From contig NZ_CANNCF010000003.1 of the NCBI RefSeq assembly GCF_947503045.1, positions 62,001 through 126,000 on the forward strand: a DNA stretch of 64,000 bases, given 5' to 3'. This document shows, piece by piece, positions 15,939 through 25,094 of the stretch (position 1 is the first letter of the stretch; each line of letters starts with the position of its first letter). Origin of the DNA: an uncultured Tateyamaria sp. (GTDB taxonomy: Bacteria > Pseudomonadota > Alphaproteobacteria > Rhodobacterales > Rhodobacteraceae). The notes under the pieces were generated by a model, which saw nothing but the letters and a program-made list of their open reading frames with translations, was not told the DNA's origin and searched no databases. The position numbers and the translations under genes were made by a program.

Positions 15939-16889
15939 CTAGCCTTGCAGCGCCTCCCACATTTCCAGATCGCGGGCGGCGGTCCAGATGCGGGGATGGG
16001 CGATGCCGCGCGCCTCATCATAGGCGCGCGCAACGTTGAAGGGCAGGCAGTGTTCGTAGATGGCGTAGTCCTTGAATTTCGGATCGCAGCTGTCGCGTAC
16101 GGCGTCCCATGCCTCTTTCAGCGAACCACCGCGCGCGGCGACCCGCGCCGCAGGGCGATAGGTGCTGTCGACGAAATCGCGGGTGCTTTCAATCGCACGC
16201 TCGACCGCGTCCTTGCCGATCAACGCACCCCCCCGGCCCGGCGCGATAGCGTCCACGTCATAGGCATTGATCGCATCAAGCGTGCCACCCCAATCGCCGA
16301 AATAGCCATCTCCGCAATAGCAGGCCGAGTGATCTTCGACGATGTCGCCCGTGAACATGACGTTTTCATCCCGCACATGCACCACCGCATCCCCTGCCGT
16401 GTGGGCACGCCCGATATGTTTGATGTCGACGCGGCGCTGGCCAAGATAGACGGTCATGCTGTCACTGAAGGTGGTGGTGGGCCATGTCAGGCCCGGAATG
16501 CTCTCGTGCCCCTCGAAGAGGCGGGGAAAGCGTTGGACTTCGCTGTCCCAATCCTCTTGCCCGCGCTCGGCGACCATGCCACGCGCTGCCTCGGACATGA
16601 TGATCTGATCAACGCCGTAGGCGCTGGCCCCCAGCACGCGCACGGCGTGGTAGTGGGTCAGCACCAGATGGCTGATCGGTTTGTCGGTGACGCTGCGCAC
16701 CCGCTCAATCACCTTTTCGGCCAGACGCGGGGTGGCTTGCGCCTCGACCACCATGACGCTGTCGTCGCCGATAATGATGCCCGAATTCGGATCCCCCTCG
16801 GCGGTAAAGGCCCAGAGATCGCGGCCGACCTCGTCAAAGGTGATCGTCTTTTCGGTCAGGTCACCCTGTGAGGCGAATGCTTTTGCCAT
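15939..16889 (-). CDS. MBL-fold metallo-hydrolase-like protein with altered metal motif
   Basis: A 316 aa beta-lactamase-fold protein. The place of the usual HxHxDH motif reads HYHAVR (THYHAVRVLGASAYG), keeping two histidines but losing Asp and the third His. GRAHTAGDAVVH and FTGDIVED correspond to the later metal-ligand motifs. It lies between maiA and the FAD monooxygenase gene in the homogentisate operon. AAGGA about 8 nt before ATG 16889 supports the start. It may be a one-metal hydrolase or a non-hydrolytic member. Its role in the pathway is unknown. Confidence 0.8.
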   Translation of the reverse strand: MAKAFASQGDLTEKTITFDEVGRDLWAFTAEGDPNSGIIIGDDSVMVVEAQATPRLAEKVIERVRSVTDKPISHLVLTHYHAVRVLGASAYGVDQIIMSEAARGMVAERGQEDWDSEVQRFPRLFEGHESIPGLTWPTTTFSDSMTVYLGQRRVDIKHIGRAHTAGDAVVHVRDENVMFTGDIVEDHSACYCGDGYFGDWGGTLDAINAYDVDAIAPGRGGALIGKDAVERAIESTRDFVDSTYRPAARVAARGGSLKEAWDAVRDSCDPKFKDYAIYEHCLPFNVARAYDEARGIAHPRIWTAARDLEMWEALQG

Positions 16890-16952
16890 CGGTCTGGTCC
16901 TTGTCTTGCGGGAGTTGCGGGGGTCGCTTGGAGGTTCAAAACGCCGCCGTCG

Positions 16953-17579
16953 TCATGCGCCTTTCTGGTTTTCAGGCCGCGCCGCGTCAAAGGCCGGAAG
17001 GGCCAGACAGCGCGCCTCAATCTCGCTCAGACGGGCGAACGGGGCAAGGTCCATCTGCCAGCGGCGCGCGTTGAACAATTGCGGCACGAGGCAGATATCC
17101 GCAAGCGAGGGTGCGTCGCCAAATGCAAAGGGCGTATCGGGCCGGATCATCGTCTGAAAGGCCGCGAACCCGTCCTGCATCCAGTGGATCATCCAGTCCA
17201 CCACCGCCTCTTGTTCATGGCCCATCGCCGCCAGCCGCTTGCGGATGCGCAGGTTGTTGACCGGGTGCACGTCGCAAGCCATCACCTGCGCTGCGGCCTC
17301 TACCCGCGCGCGCTCCAGCGGGTCGGCAGGCAGGATCGGCGGGTTGGGATAGGTGGCCTCAATCCATGCTAGGATCGCCATGGACTGGGTCAGTGTATCG
17401 CCTGCATCCGTGACCAGCGCTGGCACCGCGCGCGCCGGGTTTACGGCGGCAAAGGCCGGATCAAGCTGCGCACCCTGCGTGAGGTCCACAGGGATGATCC
17501 GGTGCGCCACCCGCTTGATGTTCAGCGCGATGCGCACCCGATACGCGGTGCTCGACTGGGAAAAGCTGTAAAGGTCCAT
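16953..17579 (-). CDS. maiA: Maleylacetoacetate isomerase (zeta-class GST)
   Basis: A 208 aa glutathione transferase fold protein. The zeta-class active-site signature SQSSTAYRVRIALN is at the N-terminus (about residues 7-20). LTQSMAILAWIEATYP is the glutathione-binding segment, and DVHPVNNLRIRK is typical of MaiA. It isomerises maleylacetoacetate to fumarylacetoacetate in the homogentisate pathway. It starts 3 nt after the hmgA stop. The next enzyme, fumarylacetoacetase, is not found beside it. Confidence 0.9.
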   Translation of the reverse strand: MDLYSFSQSSTAYRVRIALNIKRVAHRIIPVDLTQGAQLDPAFAAVNPARAVPALVTDAGDTLTQSMAILAWIEATYPNPPILPADPLERARVEAAAQVMACDVHPVNNLRIRKRLAAMGHEQEAVVDWMIHWMQDGFAAFQTMIRPDTPFAFGDAPSLADICLVPQLFNARRWQMDLAPFARLSEIEARCLALPAFDAARPENQKGA

Positions 17580-17582
17580 GGG

Positions 17583-18944
17583 CTATTTCTTGCCCGGGGT
17601 GCCGTCGAACTTCTTCTCCAGATCGGCCCAGCAGTCGATGTAGTCGTCCTGCAGCGGTGCCTCATTGGCGGCAAAGCCGGTCAGGTGCTGGGGAAAGCGG
17701 GTTTCGAACATGAAGGACATCGTGTTGGCGAGGAACTCGGGTTCCAGATCGACATTGCTGGCCCCCTCGAACGCCGTCTTGTCCGGCCCGTGGGGCAGCA
17801 TCATGTTGTGCAGAGACATGCCCCCGGGAATGAACCCTTCGGGCTTGGCGTCATAGATGCCGTGGATGTTGCCCATCAGTTCGGACATGACGTTCTTGTG
17901 GTACCAGGGCGGGCGGAACGTGTCCTCGGCCACCATCCAGCGGTCGCGGAACAGGACAAAGTCGATATTGGCCGTCCCTTCGACCCCGCTTGGGGCCGTG
18001 AGCACCGTAAAGATCGACGGATCGGGGTGGTCAAACAGGATCGCGCCCACCGGGCAATAGGTGCGCAGATCGTATTTGCAGGGCGCGTAGTTGCCATGCC
18101 ATGCTACCACATCCAGCGGCGAATGCCCGATCCTGGTCTCGTGAAACTGCCCGGCCCATTTGACCGTCACGGTCGAGGGCGCATCGCGGTCCTCGAAGGC
18201 CGCAACAGGTGTTTTGAAATCGCGCCGGTTCGCCATGCAGTTGGCGCCAATGGGCCCCCTGCCCGGCAGTTCGAACTTCTGGCCATAATTCTCGCAGACA
18301 AAGCCGCGGCATGGGCCCTCAAGCACCTCGACGCGGTAGACCAGACCACGGGGGATCACCGCGATCTCCTGCGGCTCGATGTCGATCACCCCAAGCTCGG
18401 TGGCAAAGCGCAGGCGGCCCTCTTGGGGCACCACCAGCAACTCGGAATCAGCCGAAAAGAAGTAGGAATCCACCATGCTCTCGGTCACCAGATAGATATG
18501 GCTGGCCATGCCCACTTGCGTATTCACGTCGCCAGCCGTGGTCATGGTGCGCATGCCGGTCAGCCATGTCAGGTTTGCTTCACCATGGGGCACCGGATCC
18601 CAGCGGTATTGGCCAAGGCTGATCACGTCCGGATCGACATGGGGCGCGGATTTCCAATAGGGCAGATCGATTTTCTCAAAGCGGTGCGTGTGCTTGACCG
18701 AGGGGCGGATGCGGTAACACCACGTGCGCTCGTTCTGGTGGGACGGCGCGGTAAAGGCGGTGCCGCTCAGCTGTTCGCCATAAAGGCCATAGTTCACCTT
18801 TTGGGGCGAGTTCATGCCCTGCGGCAGCGCACCGGGCAGTGCTTCGGTTTCGAAATCATTGCCAAACCCGGGCATGTAACCGGGATGCGTCCCGGCCGGT
18901 GTGGGCGCGCTGCGCAATGTGGTGCTGGCGGTCACTTTGTTCAT
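17583..18944 (-). CDS. hmgA: Homogentisate 1,2-dioxygenase
   Basis: A 453 aa cupin-fold ring-cleaving dioxygenase. [20 protein letters not shown] near the N-terminus and the metal ligands in [11 protein letters not shown] (His, Glu) and [12 protein letters not shown] (His) are diagnostic. It opens homogentisate to maleylacetoacetate using Fe(II). The start is set at 18944, with GAGGGGAG upstream; the track start at 19049 runs into the marR gene. It heads the operon hmgA-maiA-MBL-FAD monooxygenase-DUF2783. It diverges from a MarR gene, with an inverted repeat between them. Confidence 0.95.
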   Translation of the reverse strand: MNKVTASTTLRSAPTPAGTHPGYMPGFGNDFETEALPGALPQGMNSPQKVNYGLYGEQLSGTAFTAPSHQNERTWCYRIRPSVKHTHRFEKIDLPYWKSAPHVDPDVISLGQYRWDPVPHGEANLTWLTGMRTMTTAGDVNTQVGMASHIYLVTESMVDSYFFSADSELLVVPQEGRLRFATELGVIDIEPQEIAVIPRGLVYRVEVLEGPCRGFVCENYGQKFELPGRGPIGANCMANRRDFKTPVAAFEDRDAPSTVTVKWAGQFHETRIGHSPLDVVAWHGNYAPCKYDLRTYCPVGAILFDHPDPSIFTVLTAPSGVEGTANIDFVLFRDRWMVAEDTFRPPWYHKNVMSELMGNIHGIYDAKPEGFIPGGMSLHNMMLPHGPDKTAFEGASNVDLEPEFLANTMSFMFETRFPQHLTGFAANEAPLQDDYIDCWADLEKKFDGTPGKK

Positions 18945-18981
18945 TTGATGGCTCCCCTCGAAAATCATTCTTGGTGGGTAG

Positions 18982-18999
18982 TAGTTGCTTTTGTAACTA
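18982..18999. promoter_or_regulatory. Imperfect palindrome between hmgA and marR, probable operator
   Basis: TAGTTGC-TTTT-GTAACTA pairs at six of seven positions. It lies in the 76 bp gap between the divergent hmgA and marR genes. GATAAT at 19006-19011 is a possible -10 for marR. HmgR-type MarR repressors bind such sites. Confidence 0.6.
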
Positions 19000-19020
19000 A
19001 CAAGGGATAATTCGGAGCCC

Positions 19021-19455
19021 ATGACAAAAAAGAACGACTTCGATCTCAAGGACTTTATGCCCTACCTGCTCAACCAGGCGGCAGAGGTGATGAGCCGCGA
19101 CTTTGAGGTGATCTATCGCAGCCGCTACGGCATGCTGCGCACCGAATGGCGGGTGGTGTTTCACCTTGGGCGATACGGCGCGATGACGGCCAAGGATATT
19201 TGCGACCGGGCCCGCATTCACAAGACCAAGGTCAGCCGCGCGGTACGTGCGCTGGAAACCAAGCGGTTCCTCAGGCGTGAGCAGCAGGTCAATGACCGCC
19301 GCCATGAAAGCCTGTCCCTGACCCCAACCGGGCAGCGTGTGTTCGAGGATCTGCTCAAAGAAGCGCGTACCTATGACAAAGAGGTCATGTCGCAATTCAG
19401 CGACGGTGACGCCGCGCAAATCCGCAAGGTCCTCATTCAGATTGCGCAACTCTGA
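19021..19455 (+). CDS. MarR family regulator of the homogentisate operon
   Basis: A 144 aa MarR protein: [43 protein letters not shown] is the winged-helix core, and [14 protein letters not shown] the wing. It is divergent from hmgA with a shared palindrome. The likely role is repression of hmgA-maiA and self, relieved by homogentisate or a related acid. That effector is inferred from the known HmgR systems. Confidence 0.87.
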   Translation: MTKKNDFDLKDFMPYLLNQAAEVMSRDFEVIYRSRYGMLRTEWRVVFHLGRYGAMTAKDICDRARIHKTKVSRAVRALETKRFLRREQQVNDRRHESLSLTPTGQRVFEDLLKEARTYDKEVMSQFSDGDAAQIRKVLIQIAQL

Positions 19456-19503
19456 TCAACGGTCTGGAACAACGCCCATGGGCAGCAATCCGTTCGCATG
19501 GAA

Positions 19504-19857
19504 CTATCCGCGCCGCGCGTCCTCGGCGTGAACACCCATCATAAGCTTGCGCACATCTCCGGACGTTTGTGCGATGAGGTAGATCAGATAGGGCGCGAAA
19601 AACAGCATGCCCAGCGGGGGCGCCAGAACCCCTAGTGCAATGCCACCCCGCGAGAACCCAGCGCGCCATGCCATCCAGATGCCAGAGAGAACAAGATAAA
19701 ATGCGAAATCCGTGTTGAACTGCCCCTGCCAGGTCAGCGCGAAAATGGCGCTGAAATAGGGGGTCAGCAAATCCAGCCCCTCTTTGGCAATCGCCGCCAC
19801 GGTGATCAGGGCAAGGATCGCGGTCATGGCGATCAGAACGGTGCGAAACAGGGTCAT
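19504..19857 (-). CDS. Small hydrophobic membrane protein, unknown
   Basis: A 117 aa protein starting MTLFRTVLIAMTAILALITV, with about three predicted membrane helices (residues 5-25, 50-65 and 73-95). No family is recognised. Its ATG overlaps the stop of the upstream membrane protein gene (TGATG on the minus strand), so the two are coupled. The 332 aa track ORF is this protein with a long out-of-frame extension and is not used. Confidence 0.7.
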   Translation of the reverse strand: MTLFRTVLIAMTAILALITVAAIAKEGLDLLTPYFSAIFALTWQGQFNTDFAFYLVLSGIWMAWRAGFSRGGIALGVLAPPLGMLFFAPYLIYLIAQTSGDVRKLMMGVHAEDARRG

Positions 19858-20303
19858 CAGGCGTCTCCTTGTGCAAGGGTTTCTGGGTCCGTAGGCCACC
19901 ACATCGGGCCGATGACCAGCAGCAGAACAACGATATTGCACACCGCATTGGGCCAGTTCCCCGAGGTGATCGACCCAAAGCTGTCCAAGACAAACCAGCA
20001 CAGCGCACTGACCACCAGTGCCTTGCGCACCTGCTCGGGCGCGTGGTCGTGAACCCAGATTGACAGGCACCAGACCATCACGCCCCACCCCACCAGAAAC
20101 CCACCGGTCAGCGCCGACAGAAACCAGATTTCCGGGGCCGCGTAGGATGGAAACCCGTCCAGCGGCCACGTCAGCAGATCCAGCGTCCAGCGCGCCGGTT
20201 CGTTCAAGGCGGGCATCGTGGCCAGCGTCAACAACGGACCAAAGCCCGCAATCAAAACGGCAGAGACCTTGAGCCACATCTTGTGGGTCGCTTGTGTCGC
20301 CAT
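19857..20303 (-). CDS. Membrane protein with about four helices, unknown
   Basis: A 148 aa protein with four hydrophobic segments (about residues 12-32, 58-85, 93-110 and 115-135). A Trp/Pro-rich loop follows the first helix (TLDLLTWPLDGFPSYAAPEIWF). No family was recognised. It is the first gene of a two-gene unit divergent from an MmyB-type regulator, which may control it. Confidence 0.72.
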   Translation of the reverse strand: MATQATHKMWLKVSAVLIAGFGPLLTLATMPALNEPARWTLDLLTWPLDGFPSYAAPEIWFLSALTGGFLVGWGVMVWCLSIWVHDHAPEQVRKALVVSALCWFVLDSFGSITSGNWPNAVCNIVVLLLVIGPMWWPTDPETLAQGDA

Positions 20304-20406
20304 TGTCCTCTCCTTGCTTTTGCGCAGGGCTTAGCGCGCGACAAAGCGGGCTGACAATTACGTCGCAGGTAAGTGAAAAGGGCAAAAAACGTGATAGACC
20401 GGGGGC

Positions 20407-21159
20407 ATGAGTGATTTTGCACAGACCCTCAAAACATGGCGCGCGGTGCGCCGCTACAGCCAGTTGGACCTCGCCCTTGAGGCCGACATATCCGGTCGCC
20501 ACCTGTCATTTCTGGAAACCGGGCGATCCCGGCCCAGCCGCGAGATGGTGACGCGGCTTGGTGATGCGCTGCAATTGCCGCTGGATGCCCGCAACCAGTT
20601 GCTGACCCATGCGGGCTTTGCCGCGCGCTACGCGGGGCGGAACTGGACCGATGCGGATATGGCCCCCATCCGCAGCGCAGTCGAGCGGATGCTGAGCAGT
20701 CACATGCCCTATCCCGGCATCGCCGTAGACCGGCTGTGGTGCATCCGCGAGGCAAATGCGGCGGCACTTGCGTTGTTTGGCATGCTGGGGGTCGGTGTGG
20801 GCGACAGCCTGATCGATCTGACGATGTCAGGCACACTCGAAGCGGTTGTCGAAAACTGGCCGGAGGTCGCACATCACACCGCCAAACGGCTGCGCGTCGA
20901 AAGCCTCGCACAAGGCGGCGTGCCCGAGCTGGATCGCGCCATCGCTTATCTCTCTAAGGTCGATGGCTATACCGAGCGAGGATCGAACCCGGTCATCCCG
21001 ACCATTTTCCGCCAAGGCGATTTGCGCCTGTCGATGTTTTCCACCCTTGCCCAATTCGGCACGCCCGAGGATGTGACGCTGGATGACCTCAGGATCGAGC
21101 TCTTTTTCCCGATGGACGAGGTGACAGCGATCGCACTTGAGACCATGGCGGGCGCGTGA
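20407..21159 (+). CDS. XRE/MmyB-type transcriptional regulator
   Basis: A 250 aa protein. Residues about 5-65 are a Cro/C1 helix-turn-helix (RRYSQLDLALEADISGRHLSFLETGRSRPS). The rest matches the MmyB-like ligand-binding domain (WCIREANAAALALFGMLG; later VIPTIFRQGDLRLSMFSTLAQFGTPEDVTLDDLRIELFFPMDEVT). In Streptomyces such proteins bind fatty acids. It diverges from the two small membrane protein genes and probably regulates them. Confidence 0.88.
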   Translation: MSDFAQTLKTWRAVRRYSQLDLALEADISGRHLSFLETGRSRPSREMVTRLGDALQLPLDARNQLLTHAGFAARYAGRNWTDADMAPIRSAVERMLSSHMPYPGIAVDRLWCIREANAAALALFGMLGVGVGDSLIDLTMSGTLEAVVENWPEVAHHTAKRLRVESLAQGGVPELDRAIAYLSKVDGYTERGSNPVIPTIFRQGDLRLSMFSTLAQFGTPEDVTLDDLRIELFFPMDEVTAIALETMAGA

Positions 21160-21240
21160 GGGGTGCGGACTGGCTTGAGTGGCTCCAGAAAGCGGACAAT
21201 ACATATCCCACCAAAGCGATGATGTGCGAAGAGGCCAGAC

Positions 21241-21690
21241 ATGCTGACAGACACCGACCGCAAATTCCTGCGCATCGCCTATGACGAGGCGCTAGCAGGG
21301 TTCAACGAAGGGGGCTGCCCCATCGGCTCGGTGCTTGCGCGCGGTGACGTGCTGGTCAGTCAGGGCCGCAATCAACGGGTGCAGCGCGGTGATCCCATCG
21401 CCCATGGCGAGATGGACGCCTTGCGCAAGGCGGGGCGGCAAAAGACCTATCGCGACACGACCCTCTACACGTCGCTCAGCCCCTGCATGATGTGCGCGGG
21501 CACCATCGTGCAATTCGCCATACCGCGTGTCGTCATCGCGGAAAATACCACATTTGGCGGCAACGAAGCCTTCCTGACAGAGCGCGGTGTCGAGGTGATC
21601 GTGGCCGATGATGCGGATTGCATCGCGCTGATGACCCGTTTCATCCAGGAAAAACCGGAGCTGTGGGCTGAGGATATTGCCGAGGACTGA
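21241..21690 (+). CDS. Nucleobase deaminase of the yeast cytosine deaminase (Fcy1) type
   Basis: A 149 aa zinc deaminase. HGEMDAL carries the first zinc ligand and the catalytic Glu, and SPCMMCAGTI the two cysteines. The C-terminal third (RFIQEKPELWAEDIAED) resembles the C-terminal helix of yeast Fcy1 more than CodA or tRNA deaminases. It would deaminate cytosine, or a related pyrimidine, to uracil. The AGAGG upstream supports the start. It stands between MmyB and MBL genes with no clear pathway neighbours. Confidence 0.8.
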   Translation: MLTDTDRKFLRIAYDEALAGFNEGGCPIGSVLARGDVLVSQGRNQRVQRGDPIAHGEMDALRKAGRQKTYRDTTLYTSLSPCMMCAGTIVQFAIPRVVIAENTTFGGNEAFLTERGVEVIVADDADCIALMTRFIQEKPELWAEDIAED

Positions 21691-21710
21691 CGCAACCTGA
21701 CTCGCGCAGG

Positions 21711-22496
21711 CTAAACGCCCCAGGCCCGCAAATACCCTTCGATGATCTCGTCCATACGGGCCTTGTCAAAGCTGGGGTCATGCCCGCCATGCACGCGGCG
21801 TATTGGCAAATCACGCAGGCGGCGCAGCGTGGCGGCATATTCCGCAATGCTGTCCGCTTCGCCGTCATGCAGCAGCGGTCCGTCATAAATCGCATCCGCC
21901 CCGAACAGCGTCCCCGTCTCGGCGTGGAACAGCCCCACCTGACCGGGCGAATGGCCCGGCAGATGCAGCACTTCGCCCTGCCAGTCGCCCAGATCGATCA
22001 CATCGCCCTCTTGCACCATCCCGGTCGCGGGTGCCGGGCGCAGTTGATAAGCGTCCACATCGTAACCCGCGCTTGGCAGCGCATCGATCAGCAACGGCCA
22101 AAGCGGGGGATAGCCTGCGTCCAGAAACAGCGTACGGAAGGCCTCTGATATCCCGTCAGTGCGTAGAGAATATGGGGTGGGTGCGGCCAATTCATCCGCC
22201 TCGACCGGATGGACGAGGCGCGTCTCGAACTCGTGGGCCGACCCGATATGATCCACATGGGTGTGGGTCGAAAGACAGATCAACGGGCGTGCCGGGTCCG
22301 GTCGCAGCCCATCCACAACGGGGCGCAGAGGGGCCACGCCCATGCCTGAATCAATCAGCAAATCCGCATCGCGCCCCAGCACCAGATGCATGTTGGCGCA
22401 AAAGATTGGATGCACCCTTGGTTCGGTGATCAGCCAAAGACGCGGGTCAAGCTGCTGCGTGCGAAACCAGTGTGGATCAACGTCCATAAACGGCAT
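21711..22496 (-). CDS. MBL-fold metallo-hydrolase
   Basis: A 261 aa protein with the intact metal motif STHTHVDHIG (HxHxDH). LPGHSPGQVGLF and GADAIYDGP supply the further His and Asp ligands, and RVHGGHDP the last His. It is a soluble two-zinc hydrolase of the glyoxalase II/lactonase superfamily. The substrate is not known. It is convergent with the deaminase gene, with about 20 nt between them. Confidence 0.87.
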   Translation of the reverse strand: MPFMDVDPHWFRTQQLDPRLWLITEPRVHPIFCANMHLVLGRDADLLIDSGMGVAPLRPVVDGLRPDPARPLICLSTHTHVDHIGSAHEFETRLVHPVEADELAAPTPYSLRTDGISEAFRTLFLDAGYPPLWPLLIDALPSAGYDVDAYQLRPAPATGMVQEGDVIDLGDWQGEVLHLPGHSPGQVGLFHAETGTLFGADAIYDGPLLHDGEADSIAEYAATLRRLRDLPIRRVHGGHDPSFDKARMDEIIEGYLRAWGV

Positions 22497-22589
22497 GTCC
22501 TTGGGATGTGTGGCGTTGTTCGAACCTATGGCCCACAGCCACGCGGTGGCAACGCCTTTCTAGGCGGCCGACCAAAGGAGGCTCAGCCC

Positions 22590-23888
22590 TCAGGCGCTTT
22601 CCTGACAGGTCCCGAGATCGACCAGCGGCAGATAGATGCGCGCGCTCAGCCCCCCACGGCCCCGGTTTGACAACTCGAACCTGCCGCCGCATTGCTCGAC
22701 CACACCTGTCACCATCGACAGCCCCAGACCTGAGCCTTCGCCCACCGCTTTGGTGGTGAAGAACGGCTCGGTCGCACGGGCCAGCGTTTCGTCATCCATG
22801 CCCGGCCCGGTATCGCGCACGGCGATTTCCACATCCCCCGCCCCGAACGGATCGATGGAAATGACAATCTCGCCGGGCGTCTCACCCATAGCGTCGCGGG
22901 CATTGATCACAAGGTTGATCAGGGCACTTTCCAGCATCGCCGGATCCGCCCGTACAAAAATATCGTTGCCGCAGGCATCAAGGGTCAGCTTGATATGGGC
23001 CGGAAGAACCCGCTGCAACAGACCCAAAAGACGGCTGAACATGTCGGTCAGATTGACGTCGCTCACCACGATCTTGGACTTGCGGGCAAAGGCCAAGAGT
23101 TGCTGGATCAGCACTGCACCCTTCAATCCAGCGGCATGCGCCTCTTCGAGATACTTGTGCGCCTCGATCCCTTCAGGATCGATCTTGGCCAGCTCGATAT
23201 TGCCATTAACAACGGTCAACAAGTTATTGAAATCGTGTGCGACTCCGCTGGTGAACTGCCCAAGGGCGCGCATCTTTTCGTCCTGGGATTCCGCCAGCAT
23301 GCTGCGTTTCATCTTTTGGCGTTCGGTGACGATATCGCGAAAACTGATGCCGAAATAGATCAGCACACAGATGCCCCCAACCAATGTGGCCAACGAAGTC
23401 CACATCGGCTCGATCCGCTGGGCCGCGGCGACCAGCACACCAAGGGCCGTGGCAAGCGTGGTGCAAAAATCGATCAGCGCGGCATAGCTCAACTCGTCAT
23501 ATCGCGACAGGCAATGCAGCCCCAGGCCCATAGCACCGCAACAGGACAAAAGGATGTACTCTCCCTCCCCCAGCGTCGCGATATAGATCACCATCGCCCC
23601 ATACCACGCCCCCAGAAAGACGCTCGCCGCACTGGCGAGGACAATGTGCACGGGCCGGACCGGAAAGCTCTGCCGCCGCAGGTAGGTCACATAGGCCGCC
23701 CGTGCGATCACATAACCGATCCCCCAAACCAACGTGATCAGCAAATCGGTGGCGAGCCACAGCGCGACGCTGACGCACATAACGATGATCGGACGCCCCC
23801 ACAGCTGGAGGCCATGGCCCGCATCGCCAATTTGAAACTGCTTGAACTCGTGGTCGCAATCCGCTGCAGATAGATTGGGAAGCCGCAT
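22590..23888 (-). CDS. Membrane sensor histidine kinase
   Basis: A 432 aa protein. The N-terminal ~190 residues hold five to six hydrophobic helices with short loops and no large periplasmic domain. The kinase core follows: H-box GQFTSGVAHDFNNLL with the phospho-His, N-box LINLVINARDAM, G1 DTGPGMD, F-box EPFFTT and G2 GSGLGLSMV. The HDFNNLL H-box is typical of hybrid-like kinases in alphaproteobacteria. No receiver gene lies beside it, so it is an orphan. The sensed signal is unknown. Confidence 0.88.
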   Translation of the reverse strand: MRLPNLSAADCDHEFKQFQIGDAGHGLQLWGRPIIVMCVSVALWLATDLLITLVWGIGYVIARAAYVTYLRRQSFPVRPVHIVLASAASVFLGAWYGAMVIYIATLGEGEYILLSCCGAMGLGLHCLSRYDELSYAALIDFCTTLATALGVLVAAAQRIEPMWTSLATLVGGICVLIYFGISFRDIVTERQKMKRSMLAESQDEKMRALGQFTSGVAHDFNNLLTVVNGNIELAKIDPEGIEAHKYLEEAHAAGLKGAVLIQQLLAFARKSKIVVSDVNLTDMFSRLLGLLQRVLPAHIKLTLDACGNDIFVRADPAMLESALINLVINARDAMGETPGEIVISIDPFGAGDVEIAVRDTGPGMDDETLARATEPFFTTKAVGEGSGLGLSMVTGVVEQCGGRFELSNRGRGGLSARIYLPLVDLGTCQESA

Positions 23889-24106
23889 ATTGTCTCCAGC
23901 GATCAGACACGCATAGGTAGAAACTAAACCTCTATAAATACAGAATAATTCACTTACCGCCCCACTTCTAGTTGTACATGCGGAGATGTTCCAGATGGCA
24001 ATGCACCTGAATGTCGCGCTCCGGGTCTTCGTGGCAACACACGCATGCGCATGTGCGTTGGCGGTCGGATTGCGGCCTCGGCAGCGAAGATGGCAGCCTG
24101 CAAAAG
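23889..24106. other. Intergenic, no gene recognised
   Basis: These 218 bp separate the histidine kinase start from the end of the LysR gene. The plus-strand track ORF crossing it (23986-24483) overlaps the LysR gene and has no domain. An A/T-rich piece just upstream of the kinase (about 23925-23955) could hold its promoter. Confidence 0.5.
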
Positions 24107-24985
24107 TTAGGGGGCGGTACCGCTTAAGCGGGGGAAATCGCTCACGTGTCCCAGATGATCAAACAGCCAGTCGCGAAACTGTTCTGCTGCCGGAACATGG
24201 GGGTTGGTGCGCAGATAGTACCCTTCGGTGGCAGGCAGGCTGGCCGGGTGGGCGGGCACCAACTGGCCCGATTGCAGCGCCGTCTGTGCCAGCAACGCCG
24301 ACACCAGGGCGACCCCATTGCCATGCACGGCCATGTGCAGCGCGGCCCCGTAAGAGTCCACAAACAGATCGGGCTGGCCCACCTTGCTCACCTGTTTTTG
24401 CCACTTGGCCCAACCGTCCGAGGTGCCCACGGCCTCGATCAGCGGCAAGTTGTCCAACGGCCCTTCCAGCGTCGGGGCCCTGAGCGGAATCAATGCGCTC
24501 GGTTCCAGCAACACGCCCTCCTGCCCCACCTGCTTTTCCGAGCCAAAGGGGATTTCCACATCCGCGCGCAGGGCGTGAAACTCATCCGGCCAGATGGTGC
24601 CGACAAAGCGCAGGCGCACATCCGGTGCGCGGTCGCGAAAGCTGGCCAGATGCGGGGCGATGACCCATTGGGCGACGCTGACCGAACAGGCGATGGTCAG
24701 CAGGTTGTCGCCCTGCCCTGTCTCGTAGCGGCGCGTGGCCTGTGCCAATGTCTCAAGTGCTGTGCCCACCTGCGGTAGCAGTTTGCGCCCCTCATCCGTC
24801 AGCGACAGCCCCCGCGCGCGACGCACAAACAGGCTTACCCCCAACCGCAATTCCAGCGCCTTGACGTGCTGGCTGACGGCCGATTGCGTCATCCCGATCT
24901 CCTGCGCGGCGGCAGTGAAACTGAGACAGCGCGCCGCCGCCTCAAAGGCGCGGAACCATGTCAGGGGAGGGAGGGATTTTGCCAT
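24107..24985 (-). CDS. LysR family regulator (GcvA-like)
   Basis: A 292 aa protein from ATG 24985. The N-terminal HTH reads SFTAAAQEIGMTQSAVSQHVKALELRLG, preceded by PPLTWFRAFEAAARCLSF, a GcvA-subfamily trait. An effector domain follows. The track ATG at 25000 lies in a short inverted repeat, so the next ATG is preferred. It is divergent from the AA_synth-hydrolase-flavin reductase-LLM-ALDH operon and is its likely regulator. Confidence 0.87.
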   Translation of the reverse strand: MAKSLPPLTWFRAFEAAARCLSFTAAAQEIGMTQSAVSQHVKALELRLGVSLFVRRARGLSLTDEGRKLLPQVGTALETLAQATRRYETGQGDNLLTIACSVSVAQWVIAPHLASFRDRAPDVRLRFVGTIWPDEFHALRADVEIPFGSEKQVGQEGVLLEPSALIPLRAPTLEGPLDNLPLIEAVGTSDGWAKWQKQVSKVGQPDLFVDSYGAALHMAVHGNGVALVSALLAQTALQSGQLVPAHPASLPATEGYYLRTNPHVPAAEQFRDWLFDHLGHVSDFPRLSGTAP

Positions 24986-24998
24986 GCACAACGTAGCC

Positions 24999-25013
24999 AT
25001 TAGTTCAGCTAAT
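24999..25013. promoter_or_regulatory. LysR-type box upstream of the flavin monooxygenase operon
   Basis: ATTAG-TTCAG-CTAAT is a 15 bp inverted repeat containing a T-N11-A pattern. It lies in the gap between the divergent LysR gene and the operon starting at 25095. It is the expected place for the regulator's binding site. Confidence 0.55.
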
Positions 25014-25094
25014 ACCTTGACCTGCGAATCCTTCGTTTGTCAAACGGGGCCGTCCGCGCGGATAGTCAGCAGACACGTGCAGACGAGGACAGCC

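Noticed and set aside
19504-20502. 332 aa minus-strand ORF as one protein
   Set aside because: Only its last 117 residues look like a protein; the rest is an out-of-frame reading of the upstream membrane gene.
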